A stretch of DNA of 64,000 bases from Acheta domesticus (taxonomy: Eukaryota; Arthropoda; Insecta; Orthoptera; Gryllidae), in assembly GCA_031308135.1 (NCBI GenBank), contig JAHLJT010002630.1:101225138-101289137 (forward strand). Reading direction: 5' to 3'. Made by a program: the position numbers and the translations under genes. Positions 46,476-58,578 of this stretch are shown in pieces (position 1 is the first letter of the stretch; each line of letters starts with the position of its first letter). The notes below the pieces were generated by a model. That model had not been told where the DNA came from. It made no database searches and saw only the letters and a program-made list of their open reading frames with translations.

Positions 46476-46714
46476 TGTTTATTTTATTTCAATATCAATT
46501 CAATATATGTTCACCTTTCTGCCACTAAAAAAACTACTAGAAAACTACAAACACAAAGCAAATCGCGATTACAAAAATTCGGCGTGTACTCAACGAGCGC
46601 GTACCATACAATCTCACTATATAGGCGCCAAGCAGGCGAGCATCCATGACGTCATGCGCAGAAGAGAACGAAATTTCGTTCGGGATCCGTCTCACCTTTA
46701 TTCTTACACCATGG
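46476..46714. other. Upstream region of the THAP gene, possible promoter
   Basis: It contains CTATATAG near 46617-46624 and a CATGACGTCATG (CRE-like palindrome TGACGTCA at about 46647-46654). A minus-strand promoter is plausible but not demonstrated. The same sequence occurs in copy 2 near 54960-55040. Confidence 0.3.
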
Positions 46715-48003
46715 CTAGCGCCTAAACCATACGTACGATTTCTTCCAAAACGGATATTCCCCGATCGATCTGGTTCTAGTCAAAGCTTTGAGATTTTGAA
46801 AAAGATTCTGTAGAATTTGGGGGAACTTTACACGAAGCCCCCGGACATTTTCAAAATTTTCTCAAAACGGCTCCAATTTTTTTTTTTTAATTTCTTGTAA
46901 GAATAGCGGTAAAATACACTTATTAAGGTGGCATAGGTCCGATTTTCATGGATAATTCTGAAGTTTCGAAAATTGCAAAAGTTTAAATATTTTTCGGCGA
47001 CTTTCTGGAACTACAAAAATTGAAGATAGAGATTTTTTCTTTTAAATAAAATTTGTTGTCTAAAGTGAGTTCTTTCATTAAGGTCACGTGCATAAACTTT
47101 TAGTAGTTTTCGAGCAATATTGCGTGCAATACTTGCAATTTTAAAAAAATTACAAAAACAAGATTTTCTCAAAAACGGCTCCAAATTTTTTCTTTAAACT
47201 TTTGGTAGGTATACTACCTAATGTATTTTATGAGATGACAAAAACGCCATATTGCTCTATTCTTTTGTTTCCCTCAAAAATTGGAAAAATGTAATTTCTT
47301 TGACTTGTCTCTCACGTTGTTAATATACAAATTAGCGGTGATTTTTTACATTACCTTTACGATTACATATGCTTTAAATAAAGTCAAGTAAAGTTTCTCG
47401 AAAACACAACCGTTTTCTGTGAAAAGTAGCTCAAAATTCAGCATTTTCAGAAACGCTCAAACGCCATTTTCTCAAATACAGCTGCAAATTTTTTCTTCAA
47501 ACTTTTGTAACGGATAGTGCTAATTACACTCTTAAATATGACGTAAAATTTATCTTGAGTTATTTTTTGTTTTTCAAAAATTACATAAATGTATTTTTTT
47601 TAAAGATCTCTCACATCTTTATATGCAAGCAATTTATAAAGATGATTATATTTGTGAGTGTAAGTGCTTCAAATAACTTCAAATAAAGTAATTTGAAAAC
47701 TCAAAACTTTTCTGTGAAAATGAGCTTCAAATTTCGCATTTTTAGTAGGGCTAAAACGCAATTTTCTTTAAAATGGCACATAATTTTTAAAAGAAAATTG
47801 CCATTAGGACTAGGATTTTGTGTTCTTAATATTCTAAAATTAACATTACTAGCAATAAAGAAAATAACAAAAAAATGTAGTTTGTGCGGTGATAGATGGC
47901 AGCTGGCAAGAAAGAGTGTGTGGCAATTCCGAATAGCTAGCGAAGACCAAAAGAAATAGAAAACTAATACAGGAAAGTTTGTGCCATTCTCTAGCACCAC
48001 TAG
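46715..48003 (+). repeat. Element 'X' inside duplication copy 1
   Basis: Starts at GCTAGCGCCTAAACC (its first part is missing) and ends at the CTAGCACCAC terminus. The equivalent copy at 55090-56395 has the same truncation, so the insertion predates the duplication. Confidence 0.8.
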
Positions 48004-48693
48004 TTATACAATAAAAAGGAAAACGGAAAAACTCTGAAACAAGTTACGTTAATTAATGAAACATTTTATTAATTCGAATTTTGCTTACATCCCTTAATTA
48101 TTTAATTAAACGAATATTTTTCCACTGAATTAATATTTTTTGTCAATATATTTTCTAACAATATTATTGGAAATTTTGGAGCAAGAGATATGATCATGTC
48201 AGATTTTACGGTAAATGCTGCAACTAGCGTTTCAACATTTGAACTTGATTTCTCACTTGATTAACTAGATTAACACAATTAACACTAAATTAACATATTA
48301 GTTTTAAAATATTGAAAAGGAGGACACTTTTCAAGGAAGGGCAGTGCTGACAAAAGATGTCCTTCTAAAGGAGGGCTGTCCTTCCTAAAGGAGGATGATC
48401 TTATGTAAAACTAATAAATTCATATTTTGCATTGTGGTATGTTTACTTTAAAAAATCGTATTCATCAATCAAATTCAAATTTAAGGATCTCTCAGAACTA
48501 AACAAATTTCATTCAAATGCTTAAGTGTATCAGATTTGCAGGTACAAATTTTGCGAAAATTCTCCATTGAAATGAAAGTCAATTGTTGTCTCTTTGAAGA
48601 GTTACATTTTAGTGACTTCAACTTAAAAGGGACATTCTCTTGGAGGATTTGTAAGGAACTTTTTCTTTCTTTCACATCAAATGTACAAAATGC
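48004..48693. other. Non-coding part of the duplicated block
   Basis: AT-rich sequence containing two close copies of a TCCTTCCTAAAGGAGG/TCCTTCTAAAGGAGG word around 48360-48400. A 50-codon open stretch (VQILRKFSIEMKVNCCLFEE) at about 48540-48690 is also open in copy 2, where it too is short. Function unknown. Confidence 0.4.
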
Positions 48694-49467
48694 CAGTGGC
48701 GTAGCGTCAGGGGACGCTGAGATGCTGAGCATCCCCGTATATAAGAACCTTAAATACTGTATTGATAATCTTACAAGTGGTCTGTTGAGCGAAACACGTT
48801 TTGTATTAATTTAAAATTGATTTCCTATGATTGAATTCGGCGGGCTGTTGAAGCTGGCCTCTGATTGGTTGGAAGCTAAAATACTTCAGCGTCTGCCGCC
48901 AGTTTGCGACGAGCAATGACGCATGCGCAGATGGCGAGGTGCCCCTCTCCCCTCTTCACCCCTGGCCCAGAGAAACCCGACTGCTTTACGCTAGCGTCTA
49001 CTGCGGAAAGATGCTCGTTTTGTGCACGAGAGCGCAGCACACTTCAGGCGTTCAGTAAATTATCTTTCTCTCACTCGGGAGTCCCCGCTTGGTCATGGGT
49101 ACAAACTGTAGAAATAGTGCGTGACTACTATTTCTTAATTAATATCCAAGAAATTGTATTATCTCTTAAATAGATTACATATTATTTAAGTCTGCAATGT
49201 ATAAATTAACAAATGGTCTTATTGCCATTCGCGTATAAGAATTAAAGCTGAGCCATTGTATAATTTGCTTTCAAGACATCGGCAGCCCTGACTGCTGTGA
49301 GGATTTTGTGGGAAGCGCCTACACCGTCGTAAGCAATCGAGATCGTGGAAGTAGTCCCAGTGTATCTGCCTTGTGTTGCGTTCGCCTGTTAGACGAAGTA
49401 CTTGATAGTGACATTTTGTGTGTTATTGTTGAGCATCCCCAAACGTGTGAGTCACGCTACGCCACTG
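48694..49467. mobile_element. hAT-type element present only in duplication copy 1
   Basis: Ends CAGTGGCGTAGCGT and ACGCTACGCCACTG. It is flanked by CAAAATGC (48686-48693) and CAAAAATGC (49468-49476). Copy 2 has the intact empty site TGTACAAAATGCCAAG near 57049-57064. The interior is 774 bp without a recognisable transposase. Confidence 0.95.
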
Positions 49468-49998
49468 CAAAAATGCCAAGTTCATTTGAGATAAAAATTA
49501 AAAAAATTTGTTTCAAAATATACAAAGTTACAGTAGACTTTGGAAACTGTGAATTTACACTTAGTGAACTTCGGTTTGTCCGGAACCAAGTAAATTACAA
49601 ATAAACACCAAATGATTTGGTAATAGTGAACATAGGAAAAACAGCCCAGCAAAAAAAGCATTTGTCTTTGCCTCAGGACCCCAAATTCCAAAGGCAGGTG
49701 AGAAACTTGTTTTCTTTTTGTGGCATTTAATATGAATGTAAAGGACTGATGGAAAATACTACTTGAGGAATTTAGTAACGAAATTACTGAAATAATTATC
49801 CGTCCTCTTACTTTTGAACAACCTAAATTACATTCTCACATGATTCAAATGATAACCAAAATAATGTTACTCACGAACGTCTTGTCAAAAAAGGTTGAAA
49901 ATAGATGAACCTAATAGCAATGCTATCAATAAAAATGGAATTTGTTCTTGTATAAAATTGATCGGCATTTAAATTTTGTGTGTCCCTTGTCAAAAAAC

Positions 49999-50998
49999 NN
50001 NNNNNNNNNNNNNNNNNNNNNNNNNNNNNNNNNNNNNNNNNNNNNNNNNNNNNNNNNNNNNNNNNNNNNNNNNNNNNNNNNNNNNNNNNNNNNNNNNNNN
50101 NNNNNNNNNNNNNNNNNNNNNNNNNNNNNNNNNNNNNNNNNNNNNNNNNNNNNNNNNNNNNNNNNNNNNNNNNNNNNNNNNNNNNNNNNNNNNNNNNNNN
50201 NNNNNNNNNNNNNNNNNNNNNNNNNNNNNNNNNNNNNNNNNNNNNNNNNNNNNNNNNNNNNNNNNNNNNNNNNNNNNNNNNNNNNNNNNNNNNNNNNNNN
50301 NNNNNNNNNNNNNNNNNNNNNNNNNNNNNNNNNNNNNNNNNNNNNNNNNNNNNNNNNNNNNNNNNNNNNNNNNNNNNNNNNNNNNNNNNNNNNNNNNNNN
50401 NNNNNNNNNNNNNNNNNNNNNNNNNNNNNNNNNNNNNNNNNNNNNNNNNNNNNNNNNNNNNNNNNNNNNNNNNNNNNNNNNNNNNNNNNNNNNNNNNNNN
50501 NNNNNNNNNNNNNNNNNNNNNNNNNNNNNNNNNNNNNNNNNNNNNNNNNNNNNNNNNNNNNNNNNNNNNNNNNNNNNNNNNNNNNNNNNNNNNNNNNNNN
50601 NNNNNNNNNNNNNNNNNNNNNNNNNNNNNNNNNNNNNNNNNNNNNNNNNNNNNNNNNNNNNNNNNNNNNNNNNNNNNNNNNNNNNNNNNNNNNNNNNNNN
50701 NNNNNNNNNNNNNNNNNNNNNNNNNNNNNNNNNNNNNNNNNNNNNNNNNNNNNNNNNNNNNNNNNNNNNNNNNNNNNNNNNNNNNNNNNNNNNNNNNNNN
50801 NNNNNNNNNNNNNNNNNNNNNNNNNNNNNNNNNNNNNNNNNNNNNNNNNNNNNNNNNNNNNNNNNNNNNNNNNNNNNNNNNNNNNNNNNNNNNNNNNNNN
50901 NNNNNNNNNNNNNNNNNNNNNNNNNNNNNNNNNNNNNNNNNNNNNNNNNNNNNNNNNNNNNNNNNNNNNNNNNNNNNNNNNNNNNNNNNNNNNNNNNN
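49999..50998. other. Scaffold gap of exactly 1000 N
   Basis: A run of N of fixed length, so the true size is unknown. Left of it copy 1 ends at TTGTCAAAAAAC, a site present in copy 2 at about 57561. Right of it the sequence resumes inside the G-rich intron array of the copy-2 ankyrin gene. The missing DNA must include the last exon and acceptor side of copy 2 if that copy is real. Confidence 0.98.
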
Positions 50999-51377
50999 GT
51001 GAAGGGACGTGAAGGAGGGTGTGGGGGAGGGACGTGAAGGGGGAGTGGTGTGTGGGGTGAGGGGCGGAGGGGTGAGGAACGTGAAGGGGGAGTGGTGTGT
51101 GGGGGTGAGGGGACGGAGGGGTGAGGGACGTGAAGGGGGGTGGTGTGTGGGTGCGTACCTGCGCGTGCGGCCGCGTGCAGCGCCGTCTCCCGCCGGGCGT
51201 CGGGGGCGAGTGGGGTGAGGGGACGGAGGGGTGAGAGACTTGAAGGGGGAGTAGTGTGTGGGGGTGAAGGGACGTGAAGGAGGGTGTGGGGGAGGGACGT
51301 GAAGGGGGAGTGGTGTGTGGGGGTGAGGGGACTGAGGGTTGAGGGACGTGAAGTGGGCGTGGTGAGTGGGGGTGTAC
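50999..51377 (-). repeat. 5' splice-junction array, copy 2 (partial)
   Basis: Same G-rich intron units and one further copy of the exon end with donor at about 51158, next to the real donor at 51378/51377. Interrupted by the scaffold gap. Confidence 0.85.
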
Positions 51378-53991
51378 CTGCGCGTGCGGCCGCGTGCAGC
51401 GCCGTCTCCCCTCGGGCGTCGGGGGCGTCGGGGTCGGCGCCCGCCGCCCGCAGCGACAGCACCGTCGTCGCGTCGCGGCGCCGCGACGCCGCCCGCAGCT
51501 GCTCGCCCTGGGCGCGGGCGGCGGCGGGGGCGGCGGCGTGGGCGGACGCGGCCTCTGCTATCTTCCTCCGCGCGCGCCTTTTCCTCGTTAAAACGTTTCT
51601 CCCAGAAATTCTTCCACCAGCCTTTCCATCTCACCGTCGGAAAGCTCTCTGTCGTCGAATTCCATCTGGTCTATGTCTGACTGGTCGGAGGTGTTGTCTT
51701 TGACTTCGCTTCCTGGAGGCTTCTGGACTTCTTTTTTCTGCAGCTGTTCCAAGAGCTTGCCGAAGGCTCGGGCGGCGGCGGGGGAAGCGGCAAACAGTTT
51801 TGAAGTTCTTTCTCGTGCTGTGCGTTCACGTTCTTCAGGCGTATCAAACCAACGATCCATAAGATTATATTTATTCCATTCTTGCAGACTACACATTTCC
51901 CAAGCATCTTTAGCACTTTTCACTACAAACGGTTCTTCCTGGTGCGCAGTTTTGTTTGCGATTTCACTGCCTGCGGTCGATGTTCCGATGTCTTCCACCT
52001 CCTCTGCCTCGGATTCTTCGCTTGGGGTTGCATAATCTTCTAGGTTAATCTTCTCCATTTGCTCCAGTAAATCTCGAATCGACGTGTAGGTAAATTTGAA
52101 GTACTTGGGACGTTTAGGCTTTTCTTTTTTCTTCGAATCACTGCATTTATTTGATTCCGTAGAGGAAAGGGATCCCTCAGCAGTTGCCGGCACAGCATCC
52201 AAGGACCCACTTTCATTATTCTCATTACTTGAAGATGATGCTTCCAGATCTTCAGTCATAATTTCCTCCGACATTGCTTGCGATTTGTCTGCCTCAATAA
52301 ACTTCGTCTCCTTTTCTACGAGATGTTCGTCAGGACTTTGCGCAATGCCCTTTCGCTCTTTTCTTAAGAAAGTTTCCTCCTCCATCACTGTATTCTGTAT
52401 TTTCAGGAAGGTGGATAATACTTCAGAAGTTGTTGACTGATCGTCTGAAGAATCGCTCTTACTGTTCTCACTACTTGAAGGCGATGACACTAAGTCTTTA
52501 CTCTCGATCGCATCTGATTCCTCTTGCGAGTTCTCCGCCTCAAAGAACTGCATCCCCTTCTCCTCGAGATCTTTTCGGGACATCTCAATATGCTTTCCTT
52601 GCTTCCTTAAGGAAGCTCTGTTAACCTCCGAACCGTTGATTTTCTTTAAGGTGGAGGATTTTCCAGGAGCTGCTAACTCGGCCTCCGAAGAGTCGCTCTC
52701 ACCGCCCTCACTACTTGAAGACGTTGCCACCAAGTCTTTGCTCTTCATCGTCTGTAACTCTTCTTGTGACTTCCCAGCCTCACTGAACTTCATCCTTTTT
52801 TCTTTGGAATGGTCTCCCCGAGTGACTTTAATTGTCTTTCCATGCTTCCCTTTGGAAGATTCCTCCTCCATCTCCGAATCTTTGACATTTACGAGGGTGA
52901 AAGTTTCTCTAGGAGTTGACAACTCGGCCTTCGAAGACTCGTTCTCACTGCTCTCACTACTTGAAGGCAATGCCACTGAGTCTTTACTCTTCATCACCTC
53001 TGACTCCTCTTGCACCTTTGAAATTTCATTTGTACCTCGGGTTTCCGTCTCCGACTTTGGAGTTTTAACTGAATCGCCTTGATTACCTGAGTCGATGAGT
53101 ATCTGAAACTTCGACTCTTTCAAATCTCCCGTGTCTGAAACATCCAATGAGTTTTGCAGTTTTCTCTAGCACAGCGCCTAACGCGACGGACCTGTTTTTC
53201 TCGAGCGACAACACCTCCGTGTCGTCATGAGCCTTGTGACGGACGGAGGGCTGCTCTGAGATGTGCTCGTCCCCTTGGGATCTGTGTGTCTCCTGGGCGA
53301 ACGACGATTTATAGGCGACTTGTTCAACGGACAGGGCGGCAGCCAGTAGTTTCTTGATATGCTCAATTGCGTTTTCGTCAGGAGGTGCCTGGAGATCCAC
53401 GGAAGCCTCCAACATCTGCCTTTCCAGGTCCGATTCCTCCGGGTCGATTTCTGGTTTTCCACCTCCATCTCCCGAGAAGTCGCAATATCTTTTAAAAACG
53501 GCGTCGATGGCTTTGCTCGCGTCGACGATCTCTCCGTCGAGGACGCGCCTCCACCGCTCTTCCAGCGCCGCCTCGTTGAGCTTCCACGTCCGCTCCGCGT
53601 CCCCCTTCCGCCCCTCGAGGACTCCTGCGCAGGCGCCGTCCAGGGCCCGAGCGCAGCGCGCGGAGGCGCTGAGGACGGCGCTGCGCCAATGGGCGTCCAG
53701 CGCGGCTTCGCCCGCCCTCCAGCGCTCCTCCATCTCCTCCAGCTGCCGCCTCCGGCAGTCCTCCGCGGCGGCGGCCAGCGCCTCCATCTTCTCGGTAATC
53801 GCCCGTTCGGCGGCACTTGTCAGCTGCTCCTCCACCTCCGCTTCTCTCCTCCTCCATCGCTCCTCTAATTCCGCCTCTTTCCTGCTCCACCAAGCCTCCC
53901 ACGTGGTGTCCAGCTTCTGACTCGCTTCTTCCACCTTCCCTCCATCCTTTCTGCCATTTATTCTCTTGTTACCGCGTCTTCGCTTCCCCAT
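51378..53991 (-). CDS. Coiled-coil/acidic/ankyrin protein, main exon (copy 2)
   Basis: The second copy of the exon at 42991-45606, with the same domain order. Only two indels break the frame: an extra T at about 53153 and a missing A at about 51594. Copy 1 is open at both places, while copy 2 is open at all four places where copy 1 is broken. Length is 2614 nt, exactly the corrected length of copy 1 (871 codons + 1 nt). Start ATG is at 53991, preceded by the possible 3' splice site TTTCCTTTTCAG, so an upstream non-coding exon is likely. The last exon lies in or beyond the gap. Substitutions between copies are few and scattered. Function unknown. Confidence 0.75.
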
Positions 53992-54209
53992 ATCGGTGGT
54001 TAAAGACCTGAAAAGGAAATTATATTTAGACATACAGAAAATTAGTTAAATATTCAGATCATGGATTTTAATACACTTTTATCGACTTCGTACTTGGCTA
54101 GAGAGCCTTTAGCAGTTTTCAAAAGAAAATGCTTGGAACAAGAACATTGATGGCCATGCATTACGGATTGTTAATTATGTTAAATAATTTCTCAATAAAT
54201 ACTATTATT

Positions 54210-54860
54210 ATTTTGCATTCTTATCATTCTCATTAACTTCTTCAGTTGTTCTTCTAATTGCACATTCTCTAAACAGTCCAGAATATTCTTTTCCATATTC
54301 TAATTTCATCACGTAACTCGTTTATTGTTTGTGTTAAATCAGTTTGAAGACCATCTTCACAAACTGCGTTTTCATTAACTGACTCCTCTGGAACACTATC
54401 CGTCACATCCATTGTTGCTTCTGATAACAGTACATCCACTGATTTGTGCATATTCCCTGAAACTAGTCAAATGGTTCGACTAGGATTAATTTTTTCAAAA
54501 CCAATAGGCAACTTCTTGGTAGGCACTGCGTCAGGTTTTAAGTTTCGATTTTTCTGTGGTGTATAATTTAATAATACCTGACGCAATGGTATTGCAAAGC
54601 TATCCTAAGCAAAGTGGATAGAACAAATGCGCGCTGAAAATAATTACAATTAACGTCACTATAATGAAATAATTTACAGAAACAAAAGACACCTTAATTA
54701 GTTAATACCGTTCATTGCCTTGATCTTATCCTTTCTTCTACAAACATTTATCCACGCTTCACATAAATTGGCATCTTTCGGGAAAGAAAAATACTTAATG
54801 TCTGTTCCCTTCGTTTTCTTGTTCCAGTTTTTGCAACCAAAAATAGGGCACGACGGCATT
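54210..54860 (-). pseudogene. THAP-domain gene, copy 2 (broken as assembled)
   Basis: Same structure as 45830-46475. Exon 1 is 54709-54860, with the donor at G|GTATTA, and exon 2 starts at 54633. The join G + CG makes Ala and gives ...MNARICSIHF. The AVPT box is in frame here (KNRNLKPDAVPTKK), unlike copy 1. Defects: an extra A in exon 1 near 54841 (copy 1 is intact there), the in-frame TAG after C-x2-H shared with copy 1, and the shared TGA after NPSRTI. The two shared stops suggest a true pseudogene or an unrecognised further intron. The single-base indels look like sequencing errors. Confidence 0.75.
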
Positions 54861-55089
54861 GTTTATTTTATTTCAATATCAATTCAATATATGTTCACCT
54901 CTCTGCCACTAAAAAACTACTAGAAAACTACAAACACAAAGCAAATCGCGATTACAAAAATTCGGCGTGTACTCAACGAGCGCGTACCATACAATCTCAC
55001 TATATAGGCGCCAAGCAGGCGAGCATCCATGACGTCATGCGCAGAAGAGAACGAAATTTCGTTCGGGATCCGTCTCACCTTTATTCTTA

Positions 55090-56395
55090 CACCATGGCTA
55101 GCGCCTAAACCATACGTACGATTTCTTCCAAAACGGATATTCCCCGATCGATCTGGTTCTAGTCAAAGCTTTGAGATTTTGAAAAAGATTCTGTAGAATT
55201 TGGGGGTACTTTACACGAAGCCCCCGGACATTTTCAAAATTTTCTCAAAAACGGCTCCAAATTTTTTCTTTGAATTTCTTGTAAGAATAGCGTAAAATAC
55301 ACTTATTAAGGTGGCATAGGTCCGATTTTCATGGATAATTCTGAAATTTCGAAAATTGCAAAAGTTTAAATATTTTTCGGCGACTTCCTGGAACTACAAA
55401 ATTGAAGATAGAGATTTTTCTTTTAAATAAAATTTGTTGTCTAAAGTGAGTTCTTTCATTAAGGTCATGTGCATAAACTTTTAGTAGTTTTCGCGCAATA
55501 TTGCGTGCAATACGTGCAATTTTAAAAAAAATTACAAAAACAAGATTTACTCAAAAACGGCTCCAAATTTTTTCATTAAACTTTTGGTAGGTATACTACC
55601 TAATGTATTTTATGAGATGACAAAAACGCCATTTTGCTCTATTCTTTTGTTTCTTCAAAAATTGGAAAAATGTAATTTCTTTGACTTGTCTCTCACGTTG
55701 TTAATATACACATTAGCGGTGATTTTTTTCACATTACCTTTACGATTCCATATGCTTTAAATAAAGTCAAGTAAAGTTTCTCGAAAACACAACCGTTTTC
55801 TGTGAAAAGTAGCTCAAAATTCAGCATTTTCAGAAACGCTCAAACGCCATTTTCTCAAATACGGCTGCAAATTTTTTCTTCAAACTTTTGTAACGGATAG
55901 TGCTAATTACACTCTTAAATATGACGTAAAGTTTATCTTGAGTTATTTTTTGTTTTTTCAAAAATTACATAAATGTAATTTTTTTGAAAGATCTCTCACA
56001 TGTTTAATATGCAAGCAATTTATAAAGATGATTATATTTGTGAGTGTAAGTGCTTCAAATAACTTCAAATAAAGTATTTTGAAAACTCAAAACTTTTCTG
56101 TGAAAATGAGCTTCAAATTTCGCATTTTTAGTAGGGCTAAAACGCAATTTTCTTTAAAACGGCACATAATTTTTAAAAGAAAATTGCCATTTAGGACTAG
56201 GATTTTGTGTTCTTTAATATTCTAAAATTAACATTACTAGCAACAAAGAAAATGACAAAAAAATGTAGTTTGTGCGGTGATAGATGGCAGCTGGCAAGAA
56301 AGAGTTTGTGGCAATTCCGAATAGCTAGCGAAGACCAAAAGAAATAGAAAACTAATACAAGAAAGTTTGTGCCATTCTCTAGCACCACTAATTAT
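55090..56395 (+). repeat. Element 'X' inside duplication copy 2
   Basis: The counterpart of 46715-48003 with the same 5' truncation point and 3' end. Confidence 0.8.
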
Positions 56396-57444
56396 ACAAT
56401 AAAAAGGAAAACGGAAAAACTCTTAAACAAGTTACGTTAATTAATGAAACATTACATCCCTTAATTATTTAATTAAACGAATATTTTTCCACTGAATTAA
56501 TATTTTTTGTCAATATATTTTCTAACAATATTATTGGAAATTTGGGAGCAAGAGATATCCATCATGTTAGATTTTACAGTAAATGCTGCAACCAGCGTTC
56601 AACATTTGAACTTGATTTCTCACTTGATTAACTAGATTAACACATTAACACTAGATTAACGTATTAGTTTTAAAATATTGAAAAGTAGGACACTTTTCAA
56701 GGAAGGGCAGTGCTGACAAAAGATATCCTCCTAAAGGAGGACTGTCCTTCCTAAAGGAGGATGATCTTGTGTAAAACTAATAAATTCATATTTTGTAATG
56801 TGTATGTTTAATTTAAAAAATCATATTCATAAATCAAATTCAAAATTTAAGGATCTCTCAGAACTAAACAAATTTCATTCAAATGCTTAAGTGTATCAGA
56901 TTTTCAGGTACAAATTTTGCGAAAATTCTCCATTGAAATGAAAGTCAATTTTTGTCTCTTTGAAGAGTTACATTTTAGTGACTTCAACTTAAAAGGGACA
57001 TTCTCTTGGAGGATTTGTAAGGAACTTTTTCTTTCTTTCACATCAAATGTACAAAATGCCAAGTTCATTTGAGATAAAAATTAAAAAAATTTGTTTCAAA
57101 ATATACAAAGTTACAGTAGACTTTGAAAAACTGTGAATTTACACTTAGTGAACTTCGGTTGTCCCGAACCAAGTAAATTATAAATAAACACGAAATGATT
57201 TTGTAATAGTGAACATAGGAATACAGCCCAGCAAAACAGCATTTGTCTTTGCCTCAGGACCCCAAATTCCAAAGGCAGGTAGAGAAACTTGTGATTTCTT
57301 TTTGTGGCATTTAAGATGAATGGAAGGGACTGAGGGAAAATACTACTGAAGGAAATGAGTACAAATTACTGAAATAATTATCTGTCCTCTTAATTTTGAA
57401 CAACCTAAATATACATTCTCACATGATTCAAATGATACCAAAAT
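56396..57444. other. Non-coding part of duplication copy 2, with empty hAT site
   Basis: It aligns with 48004-49860 minus the hAT element. The empty target site lies at about 57049-57064. AT-rich, no gene recognised. Confidence 0.6.
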
Positions 57445-57804
57445 ATGTTACTCAACGAACATCTCGTAAAAAAAGTTAAAATAGATGAACATAATAGCAA
57501 TGCTATCAATAAAAAATGGAATTTGTTCTTGTATAAATTGAATCAGCATTTAAATTTTGTGTGTCCCTTGTCAAAAAAACAATCAAACATAATGAAAAAA
57601 GGAGAAACTAAACTTTTTAAAGAAATTTCAGTTCTTAGAAAGAAAATGAAAGAGATGTATGACCTGTTTGGAAATATCAAGAATGACTACCATAATGATC
57701 TATACAAAAAGTATAAACAACTTTACAGGCTTCAATTGAGGAACACTAAACTGAATCAATTAAAAACTAAAATAAACAATTTAAAAAACAGATTAAAATA
57801 TTAA
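57445..57804 (+). CDS. Hypothetical Lys/Leu-rich coiled-coil ORF
   Basis: An open frame of 119 codons, very rich in Lys, Asn and Leu, with a heptad-like C-terminal half (ISVLRKKMKEM..., LQLRNTKLNQLKTKINNL). No domain recognised. The related stretch in copy 1 (about 49855-49998) has frame differences and is cut by the gap. It could be an exon of an unknown gene or a transposon accessory frame. AT-rich composition makes a chance ORF of this length less likely but possible. Confidence 0.35.
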   Translation: MLLNEHLVKKVKIDEHNSNAINKKWNLFLYKLNQHLNFVCPLSKKQSNIMKKGETKLFKEISVLRKKMKEMYDLFGNIKNDYHNDLYKKYKQLYRLQLRNTKLNQLKTKINNLKNRLKY

Positions 57805-58578
57805 TCATGAAAAAAACTCAGCCACACAAAAACATTCACCTACTACATGGAAGTTTGATCCTCGATAATCCTGACATTTGCATGACTTTTAATAATTGTT
57901 CTCTTAGTAATGTAGTAAACAATATAATTATATTTACATCACAGGGTATACATTAGCAAGTTATGTACTATCAATGATCTATATTGCATTGCAACATAAC
58001 TTTTCAATAAGCTCTCAGCTAATATAAAAACAGCTGATAACAGCTTTCAAAACATTCCTTAGTAGTGACCTTGTTGCTGTAAGCCCATATTAATTGAATG
58101 AGTTGCTGTAATATATAAGCAATAGTTGTTGGGATTCAGTAATTTACTTGGGGATCATCCATAAATTACAGAACGCTAAAGGGGGAGGGGGAGGGAGGAG
58201 GTCTGAGGCAGCGTTACGCTGCATTACATAGAGATAGGGAAGTGCGTTACAAGGGGGAGGAGGAGGGATGTTGAAAATATTGGAATTTACGTTACATAAT
58301 TTATGGATGGACCCTTGGTACCAGTGCCACTTATTTAATTGTTATATATAAATGTCTCTGTCCTCAGCAAAATTTTGTATCAGCTCTCTAAAGAGGTCAA
58401 ATAATTCGTCAAAACTTCAGAAAAAGAAAACAATTGATTAGGAGCCCATCTGACTGCTGAATGTTCAATACTTGATCCACATGATCATTTTAATCCCTCC
58501 TGTATATTAATTCAGCAATTCAATCAGCAACCACAAATGATTCAAAGTGTATTTTTTTCAGACAGAACATTCTCATAA
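57805..58578. other. AT-rich flank with a small MITE
   Basis: No gene. It contains the MITE at 58150-58314 and ends with the left target duplication CATTCTCATAA (58568-58578) of the retrotransposon. Confidence 0.6.
58150..58314. mobile_element. 165-bp MITE
   Basis: Left end GGGGATCATCCATAAATTA and right end TAATTTATGGATGGACCC are inverted repeats of about 18 bp with a few mismatches. The interior is G-rich (GGGGGAGGGGGAGGG and a similar second block). Confidence 0.75.

Noticed and set aside
46610..46660. Firm promoter call (TATA plus CRE-like site)
   Set aside because: Suggestive words only. Without transcript ends it is kept as a low-confidence note.
49871..51634. Long ORFs across the N run
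   Set aside because: N is not stop, so these frames have no meaning.
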